A stretch of 64,000 nt of DNA from Paralithodes platypus (Eukaryota; Arthropoda; Malacostraca; Decapoda; Lithodidae), in assembly GCA_032716605.1 (NCBI GenBank), contig CM064502.1, positions 54,364,932 through 54,428,931 of the forward strand. Reading direction: 5' to 3'. A model generated the notes under the pieces. It did no database searches. It was not told the origin of the DNA and saw only the letters and a list, made by a program, of their open reading frames with translations. A program made the translations under genes and the position numbers. Position 1 is the first letter of the stretch. The number at the start of each line of letters is the position of its first letter. This document shows, in pieces, positions 21,934 to 33,350 of this stretch.

Positions 21934-22278
21934 TTAAGGGGACAGTGGCTGTTTGTTTGGTCTATTAATTCATTTATTCATATGCAGTATTTTTGTAGTT
22001 TCCTCCCTAGACCTCCATCAAGCTTCGAAAAACACCCCCTAGACCTTCAAGATAGATCTGTACATTTGCCGATTCCTCCTAAAATTACAGGCTGGCTATC
22101 GCTCGCCAGGAAAAAATCAACACCTAAATAGTACGAAGGGTCCTAATATTGACAAAGAAATGGGGTGAAAGGTCATAAAATCCCCAAACTAATGGGACCA
22201 ATGTCTTAAAATTTCAAAACTAGTGGAACTAAACATTAGGGAGAAGGGGGTCCAGAAAAGCGGTCTGTTTCCCCTTAA
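21934..22278 (-). mobile_element. MITE family B copy
   Basis: TTAA at 21934 and 22275, GGGGA ends, core GGCTATCGCTCGCCAGG. Confidence 0.82.
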
Positions 22279-22285
22279 CTATACT

Positions 22286-22496
22286 CTGTTTTGTTTCAGC
22301 TGACGATAAATTGAATCCCTTACCAGCTAATTTAACGATACTTTATGGCAAAAATATGAAACTAATACTATATGTCTTTGCATCATATTAAGACCAAGTT
22401 TCTATAATCAGCATCATATTTCACTACAAAATCTTCAAAGTAACTGAGAAATCGATGAGAACTTTGCAATTTACCGTCAGTTGAAAAGAAACCGAC
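22286..22496. mobile_element. MITE family G copy
   Basis: About 205 bp; ends TTTCAGCTGACGATAAATTG and the inverted CAATTTACCGTCAGTTGAAA. Three copies in the window. Confidence 0.8.
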
Positions 22497-22530
22497 TCTA
22501 ATAAAGCCCATATATGCTAAGCGAAGAAAG

Positions 22531-22748
22531 TTAACCCTTTTAGTACCGGTGACGTGTTTTTATATATTTGATTTCAGCTACAGTTAGACGATTTTACGAA
22601 GCTTAGGAGATATATATGGTAGCTAGAAGGATTAACTGAGATAGTCTGTAACTTTTTAATGGGTAGATGTCCTTCCTAAGCAGAATAAAATTGTCTAATA
22701 GATCCCAGAATATGATAAAAATTACATCACCGGTACTGAAGGGGTTAA
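22531..22748 (+). mobile_element. MITE family C copy
   Basis: TTAA at 22531 and 22745, with CCCTTTTAGTACCGGTGACG terminus. Confidence 0.82.
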
Positions 22749-22774
22749 CGGTATTCTAACATGTCCTATTGTTT

Positions 22775-22952
22775 TTAACCCCTTCAGTGTTTGGGGACGC
22801 GTTTCTGCCTTTTCTGTTGGCTGTCATTAGACGATTTTACTTAGTTTAGGAAAGAATTTTATAAGTCCGAGGGTTCATTAAGATAGTTTTTAACCCTTTG
22901 ATTTATAGAGAATATAATGATTAAACGCGTTGCCGTATCGTGAAGGGGCTAT
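22775..22952 (+). mobile_element. MITE family C-like copy, diverged
   Basis: TTAA at 22775 and ACCCCTTCAGTGTTTGGGGA terminus; the right end lost its TTAA where the 36-bp tandem array begins. Confidence 0.65.
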
Positions 22953-22955
22953 TCT

Positions 22956-23169
22956 ACCGGCAGCATTCTAAATTGCAAGACAGACATTGTTACCGGCAGC
23001 ATTCTAAATTGCAAGACACACATTGTTACCGGCAGCATTCTAAATTGCAAGACACACATTGTTACCGGCAACATTCTAAATTGCAAGACACATTGTTACC
23101 GGCAACATTCTAAATTGCAAGGCACGCATTGTTACCGGCAACATTCTAAATTGCAAGACACGCATTGTT
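22956..23169 (+). repeat. 36-bp tandem repeat, six units
   Basis: Six units of ACCGGCAGCATTCTAAATTG followed by CAAGACACACATTGTT; one unit lacks four bases. Uninterrupted and without spacers. Confidence 0.93.
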
Positions 23170-23454
23170 GGGGAGGGTATTTTCGCCCAGGTATTAATTC
23201 TATACAGTACATTTTGAATTTGAATGGATTATTCATTGTCATTGGAATTTTGAGGAAATTTATCACACGGGCGGTGAACCAAACCACTTCTACTCCACCA
23301 CAGCATTACCTCTCCCCCCACAAATTACAAAAATAAAAAATTACACTTGCACATACCACTTACAGAGCCATAACCACCCTAGACAAAACGGTACTATAAT
23401 ACACCTCCCATTCATGAGGCCCAGCTGGACAGGACAGACGGGGTACACTTATAA

Positions 23455-23670
23455 TCTGTTTCTTTCCAGCTGACGATAAATTGAATCCCTCAGCAGCTAA
23501 TTTCTTGATACTTAATGGAAAAATATAAAACTACTATGTCTCTGCATTATATTAAGACCAAGTTTCTATTATCAGCATCATATGTCACTATAAAATCTTC
23601 AAAATAACTGAGAGATCTTGAAGGGAACTTTGCAATTTACCGTCAGTTGAAAAGAAAGAGACTATAGAAA
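23455..23670. mobile_element. MITE family G copy
   Basis: Same ends as 22286-22496 (CCAGCTGACGATAAATTG and inverted partner). Confidence 0.8.
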
Positions 23671-23859
23671 GAACGTCTTATGACAACAAACCCACACTCA
23701 GAGGGTGTACAATCGGTCGGGCCGTGGTATGATTGGGCTGCGGTGTACTTTTATTTTCCCCCCCTGCTGACAATATATATGATGATGATAATAAGTCATG
23801 AGGGGAGTGGGCCCCTCACCCATTATTTTATCCCACGGCAGTCAAAATAGACGAGAACG

Positions 23860-23988
23860 TGGGCGATACGCCCGAATACTACATGGGCAGCAGTCCAACC
23901 GCTATGGGACCACTCAGAGCATACCAACATAGAATAAACAAAACACCCGACAACTCATGTCCCCACTGCCAGGATGCCTACACACAGT
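23860..23988 (+). pseudogene. LINE C-terminal fragment (zinc-knuckle region)
   Basis: An open stretch reads SPTAMGPLRAYQHRIN then SCPHCQDA, the pattern typical of the C-terminal region of I/Jockey LINE polyproteins. It ends at a TGA where a tRNA-derived SINE starts. Short, so uncertain. Confidence 0.5.
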
Positions 23989-24130
23989 CTTGATGGTATA
24001 ATGGTTAGAGCGTGTGAGTTTTGTATGTGATATCCTAGGTTCAAATCCTGGGAAAATCACTTGCTTTCATTAATTTCATTTGGGGTGTTATTAGTGTCAA
24101 GAACGATGTTAAAAAAGTACATATTCTAAG
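23985..24130 (+). mobile_element. tRNA-derived SINE, copy 2
   Basis: TGATGGTATAATGGTTAGAG and GGTTCAAATCC boxes with the same GCTTTCATTAATTTCATT tail as the copy at 21664. Confidence 0.72.
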
Positions 24131-24188
24131 TCTGCACAGTTCTAGCAGCATACAGACAAATAGCAACACAGCATAACAGAGGTCAGTG

Positions 24189-24594
24189 TTGGTGATGGGC
24201 TGGTCTATCAGAGTGAGAACTGAGCGATCTCTGCCATACCCATAGCTTACTCTGACTGTTCCTTTTACTTATATATTTTCTAGATCTCAAGTTACGGCAT
24301 CTCTTCCGTGGATTGACCTCCCAATCTACCAAGATTGGAAGCCAAAGCGTCACATTTTTCCTTTGCCCCTCAACATTCTCTTCATAATTGCTGAGGGGCA
24401 CAGGGCCTTGAGTGGGGTTTTGGTTTCCCGGGCATTTCCGCACCCTCCTCAGCTCCCCGCCATGGAGTGGCTTCGGTCACCCAGGCTTTATTGTGGTCGG
24501 CAGGGAGGGTTCTGTTGGGGCGCTCGGTTATGGCCTTGGCCTTGCTCGGGGCCTTGGGGCTGTTCGGCCAGGCAGCTTGGGGAACAAAAACAAC
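24189..24594 (+). mobile_element. Long SINE copy 4, 5'-truncated
   Basis: Flanked by the 14-bp duplication AACAGAGGTCAGTG (24175-24188 and 24595-24608). Starts at the same internal point (GGTGATGGGCTGG) as copy 2. Confidence 0.9.
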
Positions 24595-25206
24595 AACAGA
24601 GGTCAGTGATTTATGTATGATTCCAGTTAGCACTACCCAACCTTAGCTGTTTTTGTCTTGTCTCTTTTAATGTCCTACTTTTCCTTCTGGGGTCAGGGGG
24701 CTAGGAATCCTCCTCCCCTTGTATATATCTCCTACTCAGCGAGACAGAGAAACGGGCGAGGGAACGCAAAAGTGGTTCCGGACCCTGAGAATAGGAACTT
24801 TTAAATGTTTCTGATCGGCCTCTGTCTCGTATCAGTCACCCCCAGCAATGTGGTATGTGCCTGAGTATATACATACTGTACATACAATATGTAGGCTACT
24901 CAAGAACAACAACTCTTTCTACTAACAAACACAATATTCCAGCTGTTGATCTGCTTGCATCTTGTAGTTGAAATCCATGGGGTAAATTTCTGATTCACGT
25001 TTATCTTAAAAGGTTACTTTATTGTTATATTTGCTGGACATAAGGCAGAGAGGTTGTAGTTAAGCGGTTGTTATGAATGTAAATTAAAATATCAGATTAT
25101 ATTGTATCAGAATTCTGTTTAACATGTTTTGTTTCAATTAATAGAAAGACTGGGAAGATTTGTGTGTACATTAAGGGGATTTGGGAACGAGAAATGAATT
25201 ATTCTA

Positions 25207-25207
<1 letters not shown>

Positions 25208-25288
<81 letters not shown>
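25208..25288 (+). repeat. (TA)n microsatellite
   Basis: About 40 TA units without interruption. Confidence 0.95.
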
Positions 25289-25292
<4 letters not shown>

Positions 25293-25698
25293 GGCTATAT
25301 ACTGTATATCTACGAGTTTGAACTTTCAATTATGAAGCATCTCTACAAAGTGAATTATAATGATTTAATTATGAGGAACTATTGCCAAGTGCCTGTATCA
25401 CACTATTGATTATAAGCTAATCCAAATATATGTGTACAAAAGAACAAGGAGAAATTATGTATGTGTTGATATTGAATGTTTTCTACAATTTGATATATTT
25501 AGGATAATACAGTATATTATTTCACCATCAGTGCTCTATTGGCATCATTACAATAATTAATACAAAAAGGAATATATATTTTTAATTGAAATGAAAGTAT
25601 ATACCGGTACCGAAAATATAATCAAATTTCATTTTGCAGACATTATTAGCTTCATTTATTAGCCAAACTTATATATTTTGTTAAAAGAACCCAATAAA

Positions 25699-25740
25699 GG
25701 TTGTTGTTGTTCCCTAAGCTGCCTGGCCGAACAGCCCCGT
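25699..25740 (-). mobile_element. Tail-only remnant of the Jockey/I-like LINE
   Basis: (GTT)n then CCCTAAGCTGCCTGGCCGAA and CAGCCCC, the terminal 40 bp of the LINE (the variant with TTAGGG and not the SINE TTGGGG), extremely 5'-truncated. Confidence 0.75.
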
Positions 25741-26367
25741 GATAAAGGTAGTAGGTAACCATAGCCTTGACAAGCCACCATATTATACTATCTGTTGATC
25801 ACTGTCATTCGCTATATAATTGTGGCTCGGTCTCACAAATTTCACGAATCGGCTAAAGAGAGCAACGTTTTCAGCATAGCATTACTCCAATCAATGTTTA
25901 CAACATGACATATAATTATGTCCTTATTGACAAGGGTTACAAACTCAAAATAACAACTCCACAACAATACATGCAAAGTCTTGCATATTGTAAGTACAGT
26001 ACTGTACTATTATTAACACTCTTGGATGGTTCTGAAGTTTTTGTTCACGACTATAGACAAGAAAAATAAGTAGAACTACAAATGAAGAAGGATTTTGGCT
26101 ACAATTTGGGATTCTTCCCTCATGGTTAAATTTGATATTACATGTTAATAATATATACATACTACTGTATTTAGTCTGTAATTGATGTCTTTCTTGAAAT
26201 ATGCAATGTTTGCTACAACCACAGGCCAGTCTGTCGAGAGATACTTATGAAAACACCTTTATATTACAGTACCCATAATATATTTCATCCTTTTTGAGGG
26301 CCGAAGTTCTGTCCTATATATCTATTGCCAGACGTGATATGTTATTATAAAGGAAGGAGAGCTGTAT

Positions 26368-26432
26368 TTCATAACTTGTATTTCATAACGGCTGTATTTC
26401 ATAACGGCTATATTTCATAACGGCTGTATTTC
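26368..26432 (+). repeat. Short tandem repeat, 16-18 bp unit
   Basis: Four copies of a TGTATTTCATAAC(GGC) unit. Confidence 0.8.
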
Positions 26433-26919
26433 AGTTAGCCTCAATACACCAACACATTTGCTACTAGGGTGGCGTGGAAAACCAACCTACTGTCTCGTGT
26501 AGTGGTGTACAGATATGTGGATATTATAAGTTTGTTATTTTCAAAGTTTAATTTCCGATAAATTTAAAAGCATTTTCCACATATAAATTTTGTTTAGTGT
26601 GATGTCTTTTCGATAGTTTTTCATTTTAATGAGTTCGTTATATTAATTTGAACAGTAACTTTTGAGGTCGTTTTCAAGTCTTATATTTTAATTAATCATA
26701 ATGATGAAATTTAGCAAGAATTACAATGAAGTTTGAAGAGATATCTTAAAGGGTATAAGAGTCCTGAAGTGAGAAGAGGCAGAGATGGCTTAAGATTCTC
26801 ATATTTGTTAGACTGTTGATATAGTTAGTAGTAATGGGAGGTAACTGAACCATGCATTAAACAAATATTATGGGTATGACAATGGTAATTAAAGTGTCCA
26901 TAATAATCCCTCCTTTTTA

Positions 26920-27202
26920 ATGGAATATTGGTAGCAATAGACCCACTTAAAGATAAATTTGTAAATTTTTCAATAGAAAAATGTCTTGGCTAAAGGCTGG
27001 TTTCTCTTAAATTTCAGGCTTGCTATCGCTCGCCTGGAAAATATCGACACCTAAATGACACAAAGTCTTAATATTAACACAGAAATGGGTCGAAAGGTCT
27101 TAAAATTGCCAAACTGATGGGCCGAAGGTCTTATAATCTGAAAATCAATGGGGCTAACACGAGGAAGAAGGGGGACCAGAAAAACGGGCCATCTCCCCTT
27201 AA
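26920..27202 (-). mobile_element. MITE family B copy, left end eroded
   Basis: Core GCTTGCTATCGCTCGCCTGG and right terminus CTCCCCTTAA at 27193-27202. Confidence 0.7.
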
Positions 27203-27288
27203 TATAAGGATAGAAAGGTATATTACTATCAACATACCCGAGTATGTAGGATATCTTTAGCATACCCATATTATGCCCATGATACGTG

Positions 27289-27504
27289 TTAAACCATTTG
27301 AGTACCAGCGACATGTCTTATCTTTTATTCTAGCTATATTTAGATGAGATTATGCAGCTTCGGAAGGATATGCGGTAGTTCAAAGAGTTGGTGGAGATAG
27401 TTTGAAGCCTTATTATTGCTAGAGGTTCTTCCTAAGCTGAATACAATTGTCTAATAGTTGCCACAATACAACAAAAGAGACATATCCGGTACTGCATGGG
27501 TTAT
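27289..27504 (+). mobile_element. MITE family C copy
   Basis: TTAA at 27289, TTAT at 27501; GAGTACCAGCGACATGTC terminus with inverted partner. Confidence 0.78.
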
Positions 27505-27571
27505 CGAGTGCAGAACCTACCATATATTTGCAGTGGATGTTCTTTCATCTGTTATTATCTATACAGTACTC

Positions 27572-27780
27572 TGTTTCTTTTCAGCTGACGATAAATTGAA
27601 TCTCTTAGCAGCTAATTTTTCGATATACTTAATGGAAAAATGCGAAACTACCATGTCGCTGCATCACATTCAGACCAAGTACCGGTACATATAATTAGCA
27701 CCATGTTTCACTACAAAATTATAATATAACAGAAATCTTGATGGGAACTTTGCAATTTACCTCCAGTTGAAAAGAAACAG
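27572..27780. mobile_element. MITE family G copy
   Basis: TTTTCAGCTGACGATAAATTG at the left and the inverted ends at the right. Confidence 0.8.
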
Positions 27781-27858
27781 TATAGTCACGTAGAGTTGTT
27801 GTAAGCAATATCTGACCAACATTTATATATTCCTGCCGAATTATACCAAGTAGTGTGT

Positions 27859-28068
27859 AAGCCGGTATCACAAGAGACCTTTTATAGTTAACATTCGATG
27901 ATCAACAATTTTCTGGCAACATTTCTGGTATATTTTGCAACGGTATCGGAAACTAGACTGATGGTGGATGAATTTAGGCAACCGAAATATTTTATATGTT
28001 GACCACATAAACTGCCAGACCAGTGTTGAGGATAAATGTTGAGTGAAAAAGCGCTCGTACGATACCGG
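27859..28068 (-). mobile_element. MITE family H copy
   Basis: Inverted copy relative to 1521-1719, ending GATACCGG exactly where the LINE tail begins at 28069. The LINE inserted in, or removed, its last few bases. Confidence 0.8.
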
Positions 28069-28090
28069 TTGTTGTTGTTGTTGTTGTTCC

Positions 28091-28882
28091 CTAAGCTGCC
28101 TGGCCGAACAGCCCCGAGTCCCTGAGAAAGGCCATGGCCACGATCGGGCTTTCCCACAGAGCTCTCATTGAGTGTAGATTGTGTTGTTGGCGTAAGTGGT
28201 TGTGTGAAATGCAGTCTTCTATGATGTGTTTAATGGTATGGGGTGCTGTGTTACATCCCGGGCAGGCGTCGACAACGGAGTCATCCAGTCTCTTCTGATA
28301 GCTCAGGAGAGCTGGATGGTGTCCGCATCTCAGCCTGGCCAGGTGGACTCTGTCCTCGCGAGGAAGGGAGGATTCGGAAGGATGGATTTCGGGAGGTCGT
28401 GCATGCAGCTGTGTGTTGTCTGTGAGTGAGTGGATGGATCGGTGAGAGATATGAGTATGGATGTGCTTCTGGAAGTTGGTTCGGGGTGGGCAGGGAGGGA
28501 GAGAGGACAATAATTGTGTGTGATACCGTGTGCTGGGTGTTGTTTTGATATTTCTTGGTGTCTGTGGGTGTGTTGCCATGTAGTTTAGTGGGTGGTCTTG
28601 GTTCGTGGAGGCTGCTGCCAGGAATTGAGTGCCTCTCATGTCCAGATGGTCTTTGACTTTGAGGATTTTGGTTTCTTGATGTAGGTGATCTGTGGGTGCA
28701 GTAGCTGTGCAGCCTGTAATGATCTTCAGGGCTTTGTTTTGAATAGTCTGTAAGGTCTTATGATGTGTTTCAGCTAGGTTAGAAGCCCAGGCTGGGCTTG
28801 CGTATTCCATCACTGATCTTATGTATTGTTTATATACTGTGGTGGTAGTTTCTTTGTTTGTGTCCAAATTTTGTGTGAGCAA
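28091..28882 (-). pseudogene. C-terminal part of the Jockey/I-like LINE polyprotein
   Basis: In the next frame: YIRSVMEYASPAWAS, then LRCGHHPALLSYQKRL and CPGCN...HIIEDC, a CCHC-like knuckle. It ends GLFGQAA then TAG. The last codons and the stop are themselves part of the shared 3' tail; only GGAAC separates the stop from (AAC)n. Confidence 0.87.
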
Positions 28883-31240
28883 GTGACCTGAGGGCGTTAA
28901 TTCTGGGTGTCAGTTTCTTTTTAATGTTTGTGGTGTGCTGTTTGAATGTCATATGAGTATCATATGTTACTCCTAGGATTTTGGGTGTGTGTGTATGTGT
29001 TAGGGGTGTGTTGTTTATGGTGAGTTGAGGGATGTATTCGTGTTCTCCTGTCCAACTTGTGAGCAGGGTTGCGGTGGATTTGGCTGGGGCTAGATTAAGT
29101 CTGTTTGTAGTGCACCAGCCATGTAGTGTGTTGAGATAGGGTTGAAGGAGATCTGTTGCTCTTTTTGGGTCATGGTGTGTGCATGTGAGTGTTATGTCAT
29201 CTGCATAGGAGGCTAAGTTTATTTGGGGCGTATTGGGTGTAGTTATATCGTGCATGTACAGATTGAAGAGTGCGGGCGATAGGACGGATCCTTGTGGGAC
29301 TCCGTTTGGAAAGTTTCTGATTTTAGATGACTGACCGGCAAAAGATACGTGTGCACATCTGCCTGCTAGGAAGTTGGCCAGCCACCGTTTTGTGTTGTTG
29401 TGCATGTTTGTGTTGTAGATTTTGTTTGTTAGGTTGTGGCGGGGGATGGCATCGAAGGCTTTACTAATGTCGAGTGTGGCTAATAGTGATCTGTGTGGTG
29501 GTCTAGCTGAATTGATGCCGTCGAAAGCTCTTTGTGTAAGGTCTGTGAGAAGAGTGTTTGTGGAGTGCAGTGGCCTAAAGCCATGTTGTGTTGGAGCTAG
29601 GGGTAGGTCAGGTGTAATTAGTTGTAATACTAGGCGTTCCATGACTTTGGAGGGGGAGCAAAGGAGTGTGATGGGGCGGTGCGAGGAGGGTAGCGTGGGG
29701 TCTTTGTTGGGTTTGGGGAAAGTGATGATGATACCATGCTTCCAAATGTCTGGTATTGTGTTGTGTGAATAGCTGTAGTTTGATATGTTAGTGAGTGCTT
29801 GTATGCCTTGTGGTCCCAGGTGTCTGAGGTGTATGTTGCTTATGTTGTCTAGGCCACAGGCGGGTGAGTGCTTGAGATTGTTGATGATATGCTTTGTCTG
29901 GTGATTGGTGAAGGGTGTATAGTCAGGGTCTGTGGGGAATTGTCTCTTACGTCGGATGACACGTCGGTCGTCTTTGTGAGGTTTTAGGTGGCTGACATGT
30001 GAAAAGTGATTGATGAGAGTGTTTGCTTGTTGTTTACATGAAGGAGTAGAGTCTGTTGTTGTGATTGCAGCATGTGATTGTGTTGTGTTGCTGTTGGAAA
30101 GTGTGATGCTGTTTAGTGTTTTGTATAGTTTTTTGGGGTTTGTTTTGTGATCAAGTGTTTGTAGGAAGTTATTCCAATTTAGTTTTTGTTGTTCTTGTAT
30201 TTTATTGTTAGTTTGGGTGTTGAGTGCTTGAATTTGTTGTGTGATGTCTTGTGTGTGGGGTGCTGGGGAGTGTTTCAGTATGTCGCGTTGTCTGATGAGG
30301 TTTTGAATTTCTGGTGTGAAGTTGGGGTTGTGTCTTTTTCTGTTACCTCTTGGAATGTGTTTCTTGTCAGCGTTTTGGATAGTTTTATTGAGTATGTGTA
30401 CAGCATTGTTGATGTTAGTGATGGGTGTACTGTTTAGAGTTGTGAAGTGTTGTTCTGTCTCATTTGTGAATGCTTCCCAGTTAGCTCTTTTATAATTGGT
30501 GTATGTGTGTTTGTGGCTAGCTGGGGTGAGTCTGGTTTTGGTGGTGATAATGATCGGGAGGTGGTCAGAGCCTAAGGTTCTGACCACCCTCCAGGATGTT
30601 GTGGGGGCGAGTTCTGGGGAGCAAAAGGTGATGTCTGGAGATGATGGGTTATAGAGGGCTTGGTGAGGAATATGGGTATGTTGATGGATGTCGTTAAGGA
30701 TGATGAGGTTATCGGTTTGGTTTTGTAGTACCAGCCCTCTGTCTGTGTCGGGGTTGTCGACAAACCAGGCCGACGTCTTGGCGTTGAAGTCACCACCCAG
30801 GATGATGTGTGGGGTGTGTGGGGTGTTTGTGATGTGTTGTAAGTGTGGTCTGTATTCATTTGGTACTGTAGGGGATGTTTGGGGAGGGATGTATGTGTTT
30901 ATGATGGTTATGTTGGAGTTGTTGCCAGTGCGTATTTTAATTGACTGTATTTCTGTTGTGTTATCATTTGGGGGGAGGAGTGATTTGGTTTGTACACTGG
31001 TTACTATGTATGATATTTCTTTGTGTACCAGGGTGATGAGTCCACCGCCCCCGCCGACAGCCCGGTCTTGTCTGATGGTGGTGAAATTATGAAATGTGGG
31101 TGTTTTTTGTGTTGTGCGGAGTTTTGTTTCTTGTAAGATGGCAATGTGTATGTTGTGTTGTTTGATGAAGTGTGAGAGTTCGTGTTTCTTAGTGTTGATG
31201 CCATCTATGTTCAGTTGAAGAATGTTAATGTTATGTGCAC
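28830..31240 (-). pseudogene. Endonuclease/reverse transcriptase of the Jockey/I-like LINE
   Basis: An open frame continuous from the endonuclease (ILQLNIDGINTKKHEL, ILQETKL, HIILGGDFNAKTSAWF, SPDITF, GSDHLPIII) into the reverse transcriptase (ITFPKPNKDPTLPSSHRPI, HGFRPLHST, TLDISKAFDAIPRH, FPNGVPQGSVLSPALF, LASYADDITLTC). The catalytic YADD is intact. The frame stops at 28830; a frameshift near 28870 separates it from the C-terminal part. The long open frame and intact motifs point to a rather young copy. Confidence 0.88.
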
Positions 31241-31405
31241 GATGTATGTTGGGTGCTGCTGCACGAGGATGGGGTGGGGGTGGGGGGGGGTGGGGGTGAG
31301 GGAGGGGCTGGGGGTTGGGATGGGTGAGGTGGGGGTGGGGATTGGGGAGCAGGAGATGGGGGTTGGAATGGATTAGGATGGGGTGTGGTGTGTTGAGTTG
31401 AGGAT

Positions 31406-31530
31406 GTGGATGGTATGGGAAGGTTAGGTGGGTTAGGGAGGAGAGGTGGACGGGTTTTAGGGGGGGGAGTGGATGATATGGGAAGGTTAGGTGGGTTGGG
31501 GAGGAGAGGTGGACGGGTTTTAGGCGAGGG
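31406..31530 (-). repeat. Tandem duplication in the LINE proline-rich region
   Basis: Two near-identical units of about 70 bp around GGAAGGTTAGGTGGGTT; on the minus strand they encode repeats of PPLLPNPPNLPI type. Confidence 0.8.
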
Positions 31531-31576
31531 TAGTTATTTTAGTTATTTGTGTACAGTAGCAGTGATTTGGCTAAGG

Positions 31577-31787
31577 TTAAGGGGGATGCTTCGTTGTTTT
31601 GGACCCTCTTCTCTCTCATGTTTAGCCCCATTACTTTTGAGATTTTAAGACGTTCGCCCCATTAGTTTGTCGATTTTAATATGTTTGGCTCATTTCTTTG
31701 TCGATATCAAGACCTTTCGTGTCAATTAGGTGTCGATTTTTCCAAATGAGCAATAACGAGCCGGTAATTTAAGAGGAGTGTCATTTG
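31577..31787 (+). mobile_element. MITE family B, left part
   Basis: TTAAGGGGG at 31577 followed by diverged family B sequence; stops in the middle. Confidence 0.65.
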
Positions 31788-31814
31788 TTATTCAGTAGTT
31801 TTTTCATATGATCA

Positions 31815-31832
31815 TTTATGGGGCTGGTGGCT

Positions 31833-31875
<43 letters not shown>

Positions 31876-32221
31876 GGGGGGGGGGGTCTATTAATTCATG
31901 TATTCATTTATTTTTGTTTCCTCGTTAAACCTCCCTCAAACTTTGAAACCCCCCCCCCTAGACCCCCCTCAAGATAAATGTGTAAATTTTTTGGTAGAAA
32001 AATGTCCCGGCCGATTCCTCCTATAATTACAGGCTCGCTATCGCTCGTCAGGAAAGAATCTACACCTAAATGGCACGATAGGTCTGAAAAATTGACAACG
32101 AAATTAAGCTAAAGGTGTTAAAATCGCCAAAATAATGGGCCGAAGGTCTAAAAAATGTCAAACTAATGGGGCTACACACGAGGGAGAAAGGGGTCCAGAA
32201 AAACGACCCATCTCCCTTTAA
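31815..32221 (-). mobile_element. MITE family B copy with homopolymer runs
   Basis: Core GCTCGCTATCGCTCG, right terminus CTCCCTTTAA; contains a T run of about 40 (31834-31874) followed by G. Lengths of the runs are unreliable. Confidence 0.72.
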
Positions 32222-32275
32222 CAGGTTTTTCTTATCCCGTTATTATTTTAGGTCGATTACACACAATTTACTGCC

Positions 32276-32660
32276 TCAATATTTGTATTTTGTACTATTG
32301 TTAATGTCTTGTCATGTTGCAAATTTGATTTTAAATGAATATTTTGACATTTAACATGTAGTTTCTTTATTCATTCAGAGTTTAGTCAAATTTACCAGAA
32401 CGTCCCGGACTTCCCAAATTTGACTAATTCCTTGAACGTGACGATAGTGCGTTGTTATGTGTGCGATTAGTTTGCTTGGGAAACAGATTAACTTGCTCAT
32501 GTAGTAGTGTACACCCTATGTGGTGGATTGTGTTTTTTGATTTCATAGATTTCATTTTAGTAAGCATTGTTTCCACATAGCGATTTTGATAATTTAATTT
32601 GACTTTATATTGTCCTTGTCCCAATTTTGGTTTGTTTAGTTTGCAAGTTTTACATTTTAA
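32276..32660 (+). mobile_element. Penelope-like 3' region copy
   Basis: Matches 15064-15446 closely, including TCCCGGACTTCCCAAA and the terminal TTACATTTTAA. Confidence 0.8.
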
Positions 32661-32687
32661 ATTACAGTTAATTCATGTGGGCTAATG

Positions 32688-32900
32688 TACAGTCGGCCAA
32701 ATAAGTGACCGCGCGGCAACAAGTATATTTAGATCAATAATTGGTATCAGCTGTCTAAGCATTAATTCATCGTTTTGAGTGAGATATACAAACATATTCC
32801 TATCTTGACACAACCTATATAAAATCTAACGGTCATTAATTCAGCACACAGCGAGCAAAACGTAATGACAGCGGAGACATGACTTATTTGGCCAACCGTA
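32688..32900. mobile_element. Tc1/mariner-like MITE
   Basis: About 213 bp with inverted ends TACAGTCGGCCAAATAAGT and ACTTATTTGGCCAACCGTA, including TA at both tips as expected for the TA target. No coding capacity. Confidence 0.82.
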
Positions 32901-32940
32901 CTATTCTAAGATATCCCGTTTTTCAGTTTGAATTATTTGG

Positions 32941-33040
32941 TTGTAAGTAACTAATGGGGCGAATGTTTTGATATCTCATAACTAATAGGGCTAAACATGA
33001 GGGAGGAGGAGGACTAAAAAAAACAACTGTCTCCCCTTAA
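32941..33040 (-). mobile_element. MITE family B, terminal part
   Basis: Only the right part, ending CTCCCCTTAA. Confidence 0.6.
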
Positions 33041-33350
33041 CAACATGCAATTTTGTTTTACCTTGTAGTCTATCTCTGACTGAAAGAGGTCATTTATATA
33101 TCGTACAATTTGATATTACAGTACTGTATATAATTATAATTATATAATTACCATATTTTTGTTAATTGTATTTGTATCCATTTTGCAATGGGTACGAATT
33201 GGCTACACTACCATATACTGTATATATAATTATAATAATAAATTAATACAAAATTATCCATATCTATATCTACAGTATATATACAGTGTGTATATACTCT
33301 CTCTCTATATATATATATATAGTTGGGATGTATTATGATTTTCCAGCAAC

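Larger units (their letters stand above)
24620..26900. other. Gene-free AT-rich stretch
   Basis: Holds a long TA microsatellite (25208-25288), a tail-only LINE remnant (25699-25740) and a short tandem of TGTATTTCATAACGGC (26368-26432). No coding region is recognised. Confidence 0.6.
28069..31560 (-). mobile_element. Jockey/I-like LINE, nearly complete
   Basis: A minus-strand non-LTR retrotransposon with its (AAC)n tail at 28069. From 5' to 3' it shows a proline-rich segment (about 31260-31540, containing a tandem duplication), an AP endonuclease, a reverse transcriptase and a C-terminal zinc-knuckle region. 5' boundary approximate. The 3' terminus is shared with the long SINE. A 5'-truncated relative with target duplication lies at 11239-11614. 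Confidence 0.88.

Noticed and set aside
22956..23169. CRISPR-like array
   Set aside because: The 36-bp units are directly contiguous with no spacers, there are no cas genes and the window is eukaryotic.
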